DNA of 39,153 nucleotides, taken from the NCBI GenBank assembly GCA_013286835.1, contig JABDEZ010000014.1:2082-41234 (forward strand). Reading direction: 5' to 3'. Made by a program: the position numbers and the translations under genes. The notes under the pieces are model-generated. The model was not told where the DNA came from, did no database searches, and saw only the letters and a program-made list of their open reading frames with translations. The stretch's first letter is position 1, and the number at the start of each line of letters is the position of its first letter. The DNA comes from Bacteroidota bacterium (GTDB taxonomy: Bacteria > Bacteroidota > Bacteroidia > Chitinophagales > Chitinophagaceae). Positions 25,091 through 34,200 of this stretch are shown here, piece by piece.

Positions 25091-25195
25091 AGAATATATT
25101 TTTGGATGCTAATTGTTAATTAATGCGTATTGGTTAACCCATCACCTCACCAATCTTTTTAGGCTTCAGCAGCTTGTACTATTTGTTGTTTTTTC

Positions 25196-26608
25196 TTAAA
25201 CAAATATCTTCCCCGGGTTCAATATTCCATTCGGGTCAAACACCTCCTTTATCTGCTTCATCAATGTTAGCTGTGTCTTACTAAAGGCTATATCCATATA
25301 GTCCTTCTGCACCAGCCCTATACCATGCTCTCCACTTATGGTGCCACCCATGCGTACCACTTCTGTAAATAACTTACGTATTCCCAGTGGCAGCTTATTG
25401 TTCCAGTCGTCGTCACTCATATCAGCCTTTACAATGTTCACATGCAGGTTACCATCGCCCGCATGCCCATAGCACACCGATTTGAAACCATATTCAGCAC
25501 CAATACTTTTTATTATAGCAAGCAACTCCGGCAGTTCTGCACGCGGTACCACGGTATCTTCTTCCTTGTATATACTATTGCTTTTCACAGCTTCGCCCAC
25601 TTTGCGGCGCAGGGTCCACAGCATTTCTTTTTGTTCGTGGGTATCGGCAAACAGTATCTCATCTATATCATAGCCTTGCACTATCTCTGCAATAGCTTCA
25701 GCATCCTTATAGAGTTGTTCCTTATTGTTGCCATCTACCTCTATCAGTAAATGAGCGGTTATATCATCGGGCAGAGAAATACCTGTAGATGCCACGTAGC
25801 GCATGCTCCATTCCAATGCATCGCGCTCCATAAACTCCAGTGCAGATGGGGTATAACCTTTAAGAAATATGGCGTTCACTGCCGCACATGCTTCTGCCGC
25901 ACTGCGAAAGGGTACCAGTAGCAACATGTTCTCTGTTACAGCGGGTATCAGCCGCAATACTATTTTGGTGATCACGCACAGGGTACCCTCGCTGCCCACT
26001 ACCAGCTGCGTTAAGTTATAGCCTGTAGCATTCTTCAGTACATTAGCCCCCGTCCACATCACATCGCCATTGGGCATCACCACTTCCAGGTTCAGCACAT
26101 AATCTTTCACAACTCCGTATTTTACAGCTCGTGGCCCACCTGAGTTTTCAGATACATTGCCCCCTATAAAGCACGATCCCTTGCTGGCAGGGTCTGGTGG
26201 ATAGAATAGTTTATACTCCCTTACATGTTCCTGCAATACCTGTGTTATCACCCCAGGTTGTGTTGTCACCTGGAAGTTGCGTGTGTCCACATTCAGTATT
26301 TTATCAAACCGGCGCATATCCAGCACCACACCACCCCTTACAGGCAGTGCGCCGCCGCTAAGGCCCGTGCCGGCACCGCGTGGCGTTACGGGTATGTGCT
26401 GTTCGTTGCAGTATTTCAATATGGCGCTTACTCCTTCTGTATCGGTAGGTTGCAGCACCACTTCTGGCATATAGTGCAAGTCTTCTGTTTGGTCTGCTGC
26501 GCAACGTTGCAGCTGCTCCTCGTCAGTATAAGTGCTACAACCGGCTATACTTTTAAAGTAAGCCAGGTCTGTAGGTTGTACGATCTTGTAATTCATTTTA
26601 CTGGCCAT
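25196..26608 (-). CDS. FAD-binding oxidase, glycolate oxidase GlcD / D-lactate dehydrogenase family
   Basis: 470 aa. The PCMH-type FAD domain spans about 45-225: EVVLQPTDTEGVSAILKYC, then TPRGAGTGLSGGALP, VTTQPGVITQVLQ, SENSGGPRAVKYGV and VVGSEGTLCVITKIVLRL. The C-terminal FAD-linked oxidase part has ICYG-like YGHAGDGNLHVNI and ISGEHGIGLVQKDYM, ending DPNGILNPGKIFV. This closely matches GlcD-type enzymes that oxidise 2-hydroxy acids such as glycolate or D-lactate and pass electrons to the respiratory chain. No GlcE/GlcF partners are adjacent, which fits a single-subunit D-lactate-dehydrogenase-like enzyme. The exact substrate cannot be fixed. Confidence 0.9.
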   Translation of the reverse strand: MASKMNYKIVQPTDLAYFKSIAGCSTYTDEEQLQRCAADQTEDLHYMPEVVLQPTDTEGVSAILKYCNEQHIPVTPRGAGTGLSGGALPVRGGVVLDMRRFDKILNVDTRNFQVTTQPGVITQVLQEHVREYKLFYPPDPASKGSCFIGGNVSENSGGPRAVKYGVVKDYVLNLEVVMPNGDVMWTGANVLKNATGYNLTQLVVGSEGTLCVITKIVLRLIPAVTENMLLLVPFRSAAEACAAVNAIFLKGYTPSALEFMERDALEWSMRYVASTGISLPDDITAHLLIEVDGNNKEQLYKDAEAIAEIVQGYDIDEILFADTHEQKEMLWTLRRKVGEAVKSNSIYKEEDTVVPRAELPELLAIIKSIGAEYGFKSVCYGHAGDGNLHVNIVKADMSDDDWNNKLPLGIRKLFTEVVRMGGTISGEHGIGLVQKDYMDIAFSKTQLTLMKQIKEVFDPNGILNPGKIFV

Positions 26609-26740
26609 TATGGTGCAACAAAACTATAATAATGTTATTGTTTATGCAGGATAATTATAGCAGCATTCAGCTTAGATGATTATGCTATTATTGAGATTTA
26701 TTTAATTGCAATTAAAAATATTTGAAAAATACAGTACTAT

Positions 26741-26773
26741 GTATTGCATAATACTGTGCAATACGTATCTTTG
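26741..26773 (+). promoter_or_regulatory. PadR promoter with overlapping palindromic operator
   Basis: A perfect inverted repeat GTATTGCA - 8 bases - TGCAATAC (26741-26764) covers the candidate -33 element (TTG 26743-26745) and spacer. The -7 element TATCTTTG (26766-26773) fits TAnnTTTG with a 20-base spacer. Transcription would start near 26780, just before the padR start. The layout fits autorepression by the PadR product. Confidence 0.65.
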
Positions 26774-26786
26774 ATTTGAAAATACA

Positions 26787-27128
26787 GTGAACATGACCAT
26801 AGATAATACAGAATCGCAGATGCGCAAAGGGTTGCTGGAACTCTGCATACTGGGTATTATATTCAGCCAGAAGGAGGTTTATCCCAGCGATATACTCACA
26901 CAACTTAAAGAAGCAAAGCTGGTAGTGCTGGAGGGTACGTTATATCCTTTACTTACCAGGTTGAAAAATGCAGGCTTGCTCAACTACCGGTGGGAGGAAT
27001 CACCCTCTGGTCCTCCAAGAAAATATTACAGCCTCACCCGCGATGGTATAAAATTTTACGCACACCTGCGTGCCACCTGGGATGAACTAAGCAATGCAGT
27101 AAACTATTTAACCACTTCACTTTTATAA
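26787..27128 (+). CDS. PadR-family transcriptional repressor
   Basis: 113 aa. The winged helix-turn-helix is clear: MRKGLLELCILGIIFSQKEV, SDILTQLKEAKLVVLEGTLY, PLLTRLKNAGLLNYRWEESP and GPPRKYYSLTRDGIKFYAH. The start may be GTG 26787 or ATG 26793, and both leave only a few bases of untranslated leader. PadR-like repressors commonly sense small molecules or envelope conditions and control a neighbouring gene. Here the neighbour is a PspC-domain membrane protein 24 bases downstream, a pairing often seen in Bacteroidota. The inverted repeat that overlaps the promoter is the probable operator for both genes. Confidence 0.92.
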   Translation: MNMTIDNTESQMRKGLLELCILGIIFSQKEVYPSDILTQLKEAKLVVLEGTLYPLLTRLKNAGLLNYRWEESPSGPPRKYYSLTRDGIKFYAHLRATWDELSNAVNYLTTSLL

Positions 27129-27152
27129 ACAAACAACAAAAACCACTTTTTT

Positions 27153-27839
27153 ATGCAACGCATTATTCAGATAAACATTGCCGGTCGCCTCATACCTATT
27201 GAAGAAGACGCTTACCTTATGCTTAAGGAGTACATTACTGCTCTTGAGCGCCAGTTTGCAGGCGAAGAAGGTAATGATGAAATTATCAGCGATATAGAAA
27301 GCCGGATAGCCGAGTTGTTTTATATAAGGCTTGAGGCTGGTGCACACAGCATACTGCGCAGCGATGTGGCTAAGGTGATAGATACCCTGGGTCCTGCAAG
27401 CGAGCTTAATGATGGTAATGATATGTATAAGGATAAAAGTATGGTTCCTTACGTACCGGCAGCTAAACAAAAAACAAGTAACCAAAACTATAGCAAAACA
27501 GATTATACCCGCGACCGCCTGTACCGTAACCCAAATGACAAAGTGCTGGGTGGCGTATGCAGCGGCCTGGCCATTTACTTTGATATAGACCCGGTTATCA
27601 TCCGCCTTATTTTTGTTGTTCTTTTCCTGACATTAGGTATGGGGTTAGTTGCATACCTCATAGCGTGGGCGGTAATACCGCTTGCACGTACCCCCGAAGA
27701 GCTGAGCTATATGACAGGTGGCAACCCAATGACGTTTCACGACATTACCCGTAATGTACACACAGAGCTGAACGACCTTAAAAAACGCGGCGAAGCAATG
27801 AGCCGTGAGCTGAAAGACTTTTTTGGGAAGAAAAAGTAG
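27153..27839 (+). CDS. PspC-domain membrane protein
   Basis: 228 aa. The N-terminal ~90 residues are soluble and helical (IIQINIAGRLIPIEEDAYLM, ERQFAGEEGNDEIISDIESR). Then comes a Lys/Asn-rich linker and a PspC domain from about residue 119: RLYRNPNDKVLGGVCSGLAI, then membrane segments VIIRLIFVVLFLTLGMGLVA and a VIPLA end. PspC proteins sit in the inner membrane and take part in envelope-stress responses. The N-terminal part with the HAAS-like pattern is typical of the Bacteroidota PadR-PspC pair. The gene is cotranscribed with padR. The C-terminal tail is basic and helical. Confidence 0.88.
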   Translation: MQRIIQINIAGRLIPIEEDAYLMLKEYITALERQFAGEEGNDEIISDIESRIAELFYIRLEAGAHSILRSDVAKVIDTLGPASELNDGNDMYKDKSMVPYVPAAKQKTSNQNYSKTDYTRDRLYRNPNDKVLGGVCSGLAIYFDIDPVIIRLIFVVLFLTLGMGLVAYLIAWAVIPLARTPEELSYMTGGNPMTFHDITRNVHTELNDLKKRGEAMSRELKDFFGKKK

Positions 27840-27856
27840 GTGCTGATTACATAATG

Positions 27857-27886
27857 AAAAAAGAGCCACCCGCACAGGTGGCTCTT
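27857..27886 (-). terminator. Rho-independent terminator (minus strand, possibly bidirectional)
   Basis: A perfect 10-bp stem AAGAGCCACC/GGTGGCTCTT with a 6-nt loop (27861-27886) is followed on the minus strand by six T (27862-27857). It ends the T9SS cargo gene and may also stop the pspC transcript. Confidence 0.88.
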
Positions 27887-27906
27887 ACAAACAAATTAAT
27901 ATAAAA

Positions 27907-29040
27907 TTACTTAATAACAGTAAGCTGGCTGGCTATGGCAGTACCTGTGCTGGTACGTGCTATATATACATAGTTGCCTGCTGCCCATCCTTCGGTTGAT
28001 ACATTTACCACATGTGCTCCGCTAATTGATCCAGGTTGTTGAATGGTGGTCATTACGCGGCCGCTTGCATCTAGTACCTGTATGGTCACATCTGCATTTT
28101 GCTGCAGGCTAAAACTGATATTAGTACTGTTCACAGCCGGATTTGGTGCACAACCAAAAACAGTGAGATTGCTGCGGGTCACACCTTTTACGCTGGTTGT
28201 GGGGTCTATAAAATAAATGGGTAATAAAGATAGGTTTACATCTTTGTACAGGTATTCATAACCGTCATACCATTGGCCACTATTCAATATAGCATTTTGC
28301 GAAAAGATGATAGTATCGCCTTGGTTATCTATTGTATAGCCGCCCGGACCGTAACCGGTACCATCTGGTGTGGAGCGGAGGCCAATCAGGTCACCATTCA
28401 GTGCTATTGGCGAATAGGTGATCGTATATCCCAGGAAAAAATTGCTTTGAAGGTTGGGTATTGGGTTAGTAAAAAAGGTGAGTGTGCCTGCAGCAGGGTT
28501 ATTTAAATTAAGCGCAGTAAGAGGCACCGCCTGGCTCGACGCAAATATGCTGCCTGGCAGGCCCGTCAAATAACTATTTTGTGAAAGTTGATTAAGGTTT
28601 GTGTCAATCGTCCATAAGTTGAATGTGATACTGTTAGTACTGTTAGGGTTTACGGTTCCTCCCCAGTCACTATATACCCCAATAATGTCAATACTTGTAT
28701 CAGCGCTGTATCCGCCATAAAAATATTCAGCAAAACCATTGTCGCCATAGGCGTTGGTCCCAAATACATACCCGCTGTCGGCCGGGCTGTTCACTCCATA
28801 AGCATACAAAGCAGAGGAATCAAAAAGAAGACTGTCATAGTTATTGTACAGGTAAAAGGTGTCTGCCGTGTTTACATAAGTTGTCTTGGCCGCAGTTAAA
28901 TTGTTATTCCTGCTCATCAAAGATGTTGCATGTGCACGGGTTAAAGATGGCGCAGGTTTTATAGTGCCTGGCTCAACGCGTTGTGCGAAAACTGCAAAAC
29001 CGGCACACAATGCCAGTAGTGATAATAATGTTTTTTTCAT
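27907..29040 (-). CDS. Secreted protein with T9SS type A sorting domain
   Basis: 377 aa from ATG 29040, giving the signal peptide MKKTLLSLLALCAGFAVFAQ; a longer frame from 29076 adds 12 residues before it and was not used. The middle region is a beta-rich Thr/Asn/Ser-rich extracellular part (DTFYLYNNYDSLLF, YFYGGYSADTSI) with no enzyme motif that I recognise. The last ~85 residues are a type A sorting domain: FGCAPNPAVNSTNISFSLQQ, VTIQVLDASGRVM and GNYVYIART. The protein should cross the outer membrane by the type IX system and be released or attached to the surface. Its role is unknown. Confidence 0.85.
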   Translation of the reverse strand: MKKTLLSLLALCAGFAVFAQRVEPGTIKPAPSLTRAHATSLMSRNNNLTAAKTTYVNTADTFYLYNNYDSLLFDSSALYAYGVNSPADSGYVFGTNAYGDNGFAEYFYGGYSADTSIDIIGVYSDWGGTVNPNSTNSITFNLWTIDTNLNQLSQNSYLTGLPGSIFASSQAVPLTALNLNNPAAGTLTFFTNPIPNLQSNFFLGYTITYSPIALNGDLIGLRSTPDGTGYGPGGYTIDNQGDTIIFSQNAILNSGQWYDGYEYLYKDVNLSLLPIYFIDPTTSVKGVTRSNLTVFGCAPNPAVNSTNISFSLQQNADVTIQVLDASGRVMTTIQQPGSISGAHVVNVSTEGWAAGNYVYIARTSTGTAIASQLTVIK

Positions 29041-29292
29041 GATGGTAGATTTTTGTTTGGCCGGTACTAAAAACATACCAGCTGTTTTGTGGAAATACTC
29101 CTTATACTTGACTAGGAGGGCCTTTCAAAGTTTATCATTCAGGGAAATAATTATTTCTGTCATGCACAAATCATTGTTTTTAAGTGGCAGAAGCACACTT
29201 GTTTAATAGGTATGGAGTCTGTTTTGGGTACTGTGCTGGCATGGTTTTTTATATAATGTTATAGCTATAAGTGTTACCGAAAAACGTGATCT

Positions 29293-29529
29293 ATGAAAAA
29301 GCTAATCTCAATATATCTGCTCTCCGCATTCCTCTTAACAGGATTGGCGTCCTGTTCTTATCAGAATTATACTCCTCTTGAGGCACAATTGGCTCCGCTA
29401 ACCAACAACAGCTATACTGCCAGTACGGGGTGGAATGCAGATCATTACAATAATGTAAGTGCTACACATGTGCCGTGGCAACATGCACCGGTACAGCCTA
29501 CATACCAGATCATTGTAACGGCCAAATAA
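29293..29529 (+). CDS. Small lipoprotein (78 aa)
   Basis: MKKLISIYLLSAFLLTGLASC is a clear lipoprotein signal with lipobox LASC (Cys21). The mature part is 58 residues, rich in Thr, Asn, Tyr and Pro (SYQNYTPLEAQLAPLTN, WNADHYNNVSATHVPWQHAP), with no Lys until the final TAK. No domain is recognised. A terminator hairpin lies 22 bases after the stop, which supports a real monocistronic gene. It is divergent from the T9SS cargo gene, sharing a 250-base region with it. Confidence 0.7.
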   Translation: MKKLISIYLLSAFLLTGLASCSYQNYTPLEAQLAPLTNNSYTASTGWNADHYNNVSATHVPWQHAPVQPTYQIIVTAK

Positions 29530-29550
29530 ACAGGATAAGTCAGATTATGC

Positions 29551-29572
29551 AAGCTGCCAATGGGCAGCTTTT
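29551..29572 (+). terminator. Rho-independent terminator
   Basis: Stem AAGCTGCC/GGCAGCTT with a 4-nt loop and TTTT at the end (29569-29572), 22 bases after the small lipoprotein stop. Confidence 0.65.
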
Positions 29573-29681
29573 GCAGTTTACAGTGAAATAAGAAGAGATT
29601 TTATATTTTTATGGCACAACATGCTGATTCTTTTGAATTAAATTATTAGTTTTAACAATTGCATGTAAAATTTGAGCTTTC

Positions 29682-29864
29682 ATGAAAAAAATGCTTTTGA
29701 CCTTAGTAATGTTAACCCTCATCCTGATAGAATTCAGCAGTTGCAGGTTATCGCCATATCCTCGCAGGGGGTATTACTATCCGCGTCAAAGACTGTACGA
29801 TGATGTAGACCACGGCCGCTACCATCCGCGCAAATACCTGCATTATCACTATCCTAATTATTAG
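29682..29864 (+). CDS. Small Tyr/Arg-rich lipoprotein (60 aa)
   Basis: MKKMLLTLVMLTLILIEFSSC is a lipoprotein signal with lipobox FSSC (Cys21). The mature 40 residues are strongly enriched in Tyr, Arg and His (RRGYYYPRQRLYDD, GRYHPRKYLHYHYPNY). A basic aromatic surface of this kind could bind polymers or other membrane components, but nothing in the sequence proves it. The gene sits 15 bases ahead of the GreA-like gene on the same strand and may be cotranscribed with it. Function unknown. Confidence 0.65.
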   Translation: MKKMLLTLVMLTLILIEFSSCRLSPYPRRGYYYPRQRLYDDVDHGRYHPRKYLHYHYPNY

Positions 29865-29879
29865 TAGCGCTGATAATCA

Positions 29880-30329
29880 ATGAGCCTGCGCCAGGAGCTG
29901 CACCGGTTGTGCTACAACCATATTGCAGCCCGAATAAATGATGTATATGCCGCCATGGCACAGGTACATGATGCTATGGCCAACGAAACCAAGAGCAGTG
30001 CAGGAGATAAATATGAAACGGGCCGCGAAATGCTGCAACAGGAACTTAATCTGCACCAGGCCAACCTGAACGAACTCAACAAAATAAAAGCCGTGCTCGA
30101 TCACACATCCACGGCTGCTGTTACAGATACCATAGGGCAGGGTAGCATAGTGCATACCAGTCGCGGCAATTACTACATGGCTGCCGGTGCGGGAGCTTTT
30201 CAGTACAATGGTAAAAAATACCACACCATATCTCCAGCCTCGCCAATTGGCAAAGCAATGACCGGCCTTAGTGCCAAAGATGCATTCAGCTTCAAAAATC
30301 TGCAATACAATATACTAGAGGTGCTGTAA
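29880..30329 (+). CDS. GreA/GreB-like C-terminal-domain protein (transcript-cleavage-factor-like)
   Basis: 149 aa. The N-terminal half is a helical hairpin with the family segment ETKSSAGDKYETGREML and LNELNKIKAVLDH. The C-terminal half is the GreA/B FKBP-like domain: GSIVHTSRGNYYMAAGAGAF, ISPASPIGKAMTGLSAKDAF and NLQYNILEVL, where SPIGKA and the closing ILEV are the signature. GreA binds RNA polymerase at the secondary channel. Here the coiled-coil tip differs from the acidic tip of true GreA, so cleavage stimulation is uncertain. It may be a Gre-fold homolog that competes at the same channel. The start ATG at 29880 is the only reasonable one. Confidence 0.78.
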   Translation: MSLRQELHRLCYNHIAARINDVYAAMAQVHDAMANETKSSAGDKYETGREMLQQELNLHQANLNELNKIKAVLDHTSTAAVTDTIGQGSIVHTSRGNYYMAAGAGAFQYNGKKYHTISPASPIGKAMTGLSAKDAFSFKNLQYNILEVL

Positions 30330-30342
30330 GATGCAGCATGCA

Positions 30343-30427
30343 TTATTAACGCTGCATTTCTTTCTTCCTAAACGCTTGTTAACTCGCTTTGAATAGGTTG
30401 TTAACCTGTTTTAAAGCCCATGTTAAG
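30343..30427 (+). repeat. Direct repeats TTGTTAAC in 11/22-base register (putative regulator binding array)
   Basis: The octamer TTGTTAAC occurs at 30376 and 30398, and ATGTTAAG at 30420, exactly 22 bases apart. TTATTAAC at 30343 is 33 bases before the first, and weaker units (TTTTAAAG at 30409) fall on the intermediate 11-base positions. Helical phasing like this is typical of PhoB/OmpR-type activator arrays. The last unit lies 36 bases before a candidate -7 element of a small ORF. Confidence 0.5.
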
Positions 30428-30463
30428 CAGGCTTCATTAGTATGAAAGTATGCTGTAGTGCTT

Positions 30464-30471
30464 CATCTTTG
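30464..30471 (+). promoter_or_regulatory. Candidate -7 element of the 29-codon ORF (CATCTTTG)
   Basis: CATCTTTG differs from TAnnTTTG only at its first base, and it puts transcription start near 30478, 19 bases before the small ORF. No -33 TTTG is visible, which would suit a promoter that needs an activator. Confidence 0.35.
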
Positions 30472-30496
30472 TATCGTAATTAAAAACACGGTACAA

Positions 30497-30586
30497 ATGG
30501 AAGCAATAATGATACACTACGCTACAGCAATAAAGAGCTCATTTTTTGCAGCTATCATACTTTGTGTAGTTCTTGCAGTAAGTTAA
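30497..30586 (+). CDS. Putative 29-aa hydrophobic peptide
   Basis: ATG 30497 to TAA 30584-30586 encodes MEAIMIHYATAIKSSFF followed by AAIILCVVLAVS, a single possible membrane helix with a short polar start. It lies between a candidate promoter and a strong terminator (end 30702), so a transcript of about 225 bases is expected here. The RNA itself could be the functional product and the ORF incidental. I do not recognise the peptide. Confidence 0.4.
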   Translation: MEAIMIHYATAIKSSFFAAIILCVVLAVS

Positions 30587-30669
30587 TATCGTCCTATTCA
30601 ATCTTTTACAAAAATATCCTCCGGTAGAGAAAGAGGAAAATTTACCCTTATATATTAAAGGATACATAG

Positions 30670-30702
30670 CCGTGCTGAAGCAATATTCAGTACGGTTTTT
30701 TT
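30670..30702 (+). terminator. Rho-independent terminator
   Basis: CCGTGCTGAA pairs with TTCAGTACGG (10 bp, one G-T wobble, 6-nt loop) and runs into seven T (30696-30702). It ends the short transcript that starts near 30478 and touches the stop codon of the convergent gene. Confidence 0.88.
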
Positions 30703-31069
30703 ATTCTTCCGTTGGTCCCTTCTTTTTCCTTGCAGGCTTGGCTTTCAGCAAGCAGGCATATTCGTAGCTCAAGTCAAAATAGGGTTCCAGTTCAGCAGTT
30801 TTCTTCAGCAATATATCCGGTATCACCACATATTCTTTTAGCACAGCGCCATATTGCACCGGGTGAGTGGTCTTATATTTTTTCATAAAAACTGTCCGTG
30901 CCTCTTCGGGCAGCCGTAAGGTCACTGTGCCATCCTTATATACCACGCTATACATGTTGCCATTTACAGAGGTGTAAGGCATAGTATCACCTTTGCGTTC
31001 TATAGCAGGGTTGGTAGCCACCATTTTCTCATATAAGGCTACTTTGTCAGCATATTTTGGTATGGCCAT
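30701..31069 (-). CDS. TfoX N-terminal-domain-like protein
   Basis: 122 aa. The stretch NMYSVVYKDGTVTLRLPEEA, then FMKKYKTTHPVQYGAVLKEY and VVIPDILLKKTAELEPYFDL, matches the TfoX/Sxy N-terminal-like fold seen in small stand-alone bacterial proteins, which typically read GNMFGYL..GLRLP...Y...YGAVMKEYV. TfoX proteins regulate competence in some Gammaproteobacteria, but small single-domain homologs such as this have no established role. A basic tail (KAKPARKKKGPTEE) ends the protein. It is a single gene, convergent with the 29-codon ORF transcript, whose terminator T-run overlaps its stop codon. Confidence 0.72.
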   Translation of the reverse strand: MAIPKYADKVALYEKMVATNPAIERKGDTMPYTSVNGNMYSVVYKDGTVTLRLPEEARTVFMKKYKTTHPVQYGAVLKEYVVIPDILLKKTAELEPYFDLSYEYACLLKAKPARKKKGPTEE

Positions 31070-31178
31070 AATAGTAATAATATGCTGTGTAATATCGATA
31101 TTTCTCCCGCATGTAAAAAATACTTCTTTTATATTTGATGTCAGGTAGAGGGAACTTTTAATGATCAGCTATAAATGC

Positions 31179-31211
31179 AAAGAAGGCTGTCCGTTATGGG
31201 CAGCCTTCTTA
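31179..31211 (-). terminator. Stem-loop downstream of the RND operon
   Basis: AAGAAGGCTGTCC pairs with GGGCAGCCTTCTT (13 bp with one wobble, 5-nt loop). It lies 22 bases beyond the RND transporter stop on the minus strand and probably ends the efflux operon, although the T-run is short. Confidence 0.65.
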
Positions 31212-31232
31212 TTTAATGGCGGGTACTTAAGT

Positions 31233-34200
31233 TTATTCAGTAGCAGCCTTCACCTTGCCGCCTATTTTCTTCACCCACCTTTTAAAGCGGAAGCTCATTA
31301 AGCAAAGCACAGGTACCAGTATAAGCGTAAGGAATGTTGCAAAGCTCAATCCATAGATCATGGTCCATGCCAGCGGCGCCCAGAAGGCTGCGCTATCGCC
31401 ACCAAAAAATATGTTTGGTTTCAGGTGCTGGAACAGCCCACCGAAATCTATGTTCATACCTACGGCCAGTGGAATAAGACCCAGTACAGCAGCGGTAGCG
31501 GTCAGCAGTACCGGTGTCATACGGGTACGGCCGGCTTCTATGAGCGCATCTATTTCGCTCATGCCTTCTGCCAGCATCATATCCATAAACTCTACCAGCA
31601 ATATACCATTACGTACTACTACACCGGCAAGTGCTACTATACCTATACCGCTGAGCGCTATAGAGAACCCTGTTTTAAATATACCTAGTCCCAGCAGTAC
31701 CCCTACCACACTGAACAGTACCTCGCTCAATATTATGATGGTCTTGCTTATGGAGTTGAACAGCAGCATCAGTATCAGGAATATCATAGCTATTGATATC
31801 ATGAACGCCTTGCCCAGAAAGTTCATCATTTCTATCTGGTCTTCTTGCTGGCCACCCATGCGCACACTTATACCTGTTGGTGCTTTGTATTGATTCAGTT
31901 GTTGCTGCACGGCAGCTACAACATCATTAGGTGTAAAGCCATTAAGCACATTGGACGATAATGTGATGATACGCTTTTGATTCTGACGTTTGATGCCGCC
32001 ATAAGTAACTGCATAATGTACATCTGCAAAGGCACTGATAGGTACAGTTCTTATTTGTCCCCCCATGCCCATATCCCTGAAGACTATCGGCATATTACGT
32101 ATGGCATCTATATCGCCGCGCTGTGCTTCGTTCAGGCGCAGGGTTATCTTATAATCATCGTTCTGGTCGCGGAACCTGGAGATCTCTTTGCCAAACACCG
32201 CAGTACGCAAGTTGCTTACCACTGTGCTTGTAGTAATGTTCTCTGTATTCATATGCTCCCTGTCCAGGTCAAAAACTATCTCAGGGTTGCGTGCTTGGAA
32301 GTCGCTGCGCAATTCTTCCACACCAGCTATCTGCTGATTGTCCAGGAAACGTTTCAGTTTTTCAGATGTGCTTACCAATGTATCCAGGTCGTCGCCCGTC
32401 ATTTCTATTACTATTGGCTTGGCCAATGGCGGACCACTGCTTTCCTTATCCACGGTCACTTCCGCGCCAGGCACACCCTGCACTGCGCTGCGCACCTTTT
32501 CCATCATTTCGGTGCTTGATATGCCTTTACGTTGCGCAAATTCTACATAGGCTACAGTTATACGTCCTTTGTTAGGGAAATCACCTATTTCACCACTGTT
32601 AGGGTCTACAGCGCCCACGGTTACGTTGGCTATCACCGATTTTACTATCGGGTTCCCCAATCCTGTTTTAGGGTCTATACCCAGCGCTTTATCTACATCC
32701 AGTTCCAGTTTCTTGAGTACCGTGTTAGTATAGGCCTGGTCTGTACCTACAGGCAGGTTCAGGTACACATATGTAAAGTTGGGGTCCGACTCTGGAAAAA
32801 ACACCACTTTAGGGCCACGTATCACTACCAGCACTACAGAGAATATCATGACCAGGAACGTTATCAATATAACCGTACCTGTATGGGCCAATGCTTTTTT
32901 CAGCCATTTGGCGTACCAGTCCTGAAAGGCAGGCCAGGTCCTGTTTTGGAAAATATGTATCCAGCGCGAGAATACAAATTTTTCCAGTAGTATGAACAGG
33001 TATATGAACAGGATAAAGTTGCCTGCGCCAAACCAGCCGCATACATAAAACAACAGGATGAAGATGATGAAGGCTATCATCACAGCCCTGTCTTTTTTGG
33101 TGAATTTCTTTTTGTCCATATCATGTGCATGGTCTTCCACCTTCATAAAGTCCACCGCGAACACAGGGTTAATGATATAGGCAACCACCAATGATGCCAC
33201 TAGGGTAATGATAAGGGTAATAGGCAGGTACTTTAAGAAACTACCCACGATACCAGGCATGAACACCAGCGGAATGAACGGCATGAGTGTAGTGGCGGTT
33301 CCCGATAATACGGGCATGAATACCTCGCCTGTAGCTATCTTGGCTGCCTGCTTTATGGGCATCTTGCCGTTGTCAAATATGCGGTGTGTATTCTCTATTA
33401 CCACGATGGCATCATCTACCACTATACCCAGTGCCAGCAGGAAGGAGAATAATACGATCATATTGAGCGTGAACCCTACTACAGGCAATACAAGGAAGGC
33501 AATGGCGCACGAGAGCGGTACCGACATGGCTACGAACAAAGCATTGGTAACACCCATGAAGAACATGAGTATCACGGTAACAAGTATAAAGCCAATGACG
33601 ATCGTATTGATAAGATCGGTGAGTGTAGATCTTGTTTTTTCACTTTGATCCCCGGTTATTACAATGTTCAAGTCCTTAGGCAGCTCATCCTTTTTCATTT
33701 GCACCATCAGGTCATTTATCTTGTCCGATGCCGCTATCAGGTTTTCCCCTTTTGTTTTGATCACGTTCAGCGTTATCACGTTTTTCCCGTTCAGGCGGGC
33801 ATAGCTGGCCTGCTCTTCAAATCCGTCTTTCACATCGGCTATATCGCGCAGATAAATGGCCTTGCCTTGCGGGTTCTTTACTACTACATTGCCTATCTGG
33901 TCTGCGGTCTTAAATTCGTTTTTTACACTCAGTATCCTTTTTTGATCGTTCATAGATACCTGCCCGGCTGTAGCTGATACGTTCTCCTGCGCTACGGTAT
34001 TTTCAATATCACTAAAAGTGAGGCCCGCCGCTTGCATTTTGAATAGGTCCACGTTTATTTGTATCTCCCTGTCCAGTGCGCCCACTATGTCCACGCGCTT
34101 TATTTCTCTCATGGCCTCTACGTTGTCCTTTATGCGGTCAGCGTATTTTTTCAGCTTGTTCAGGTCAAAGTTGCCCGATATGTTGAGGTAAAGTATAGGC

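Noticed and set aside
30376-30427. Short CRISPR-like array
   Set aside because: The conserved unit is only 7-8 bases with a 22-base period and no unique spacer of normal length; no cas gene is nearby.
31360-31893. Plus-strand open frame opposite the RND C-terminus
   Set aside because: Ser/Pro/Ile-rich shadow of the hydrophobic membrane segments on the minus strand; no start context and no homology pattern.
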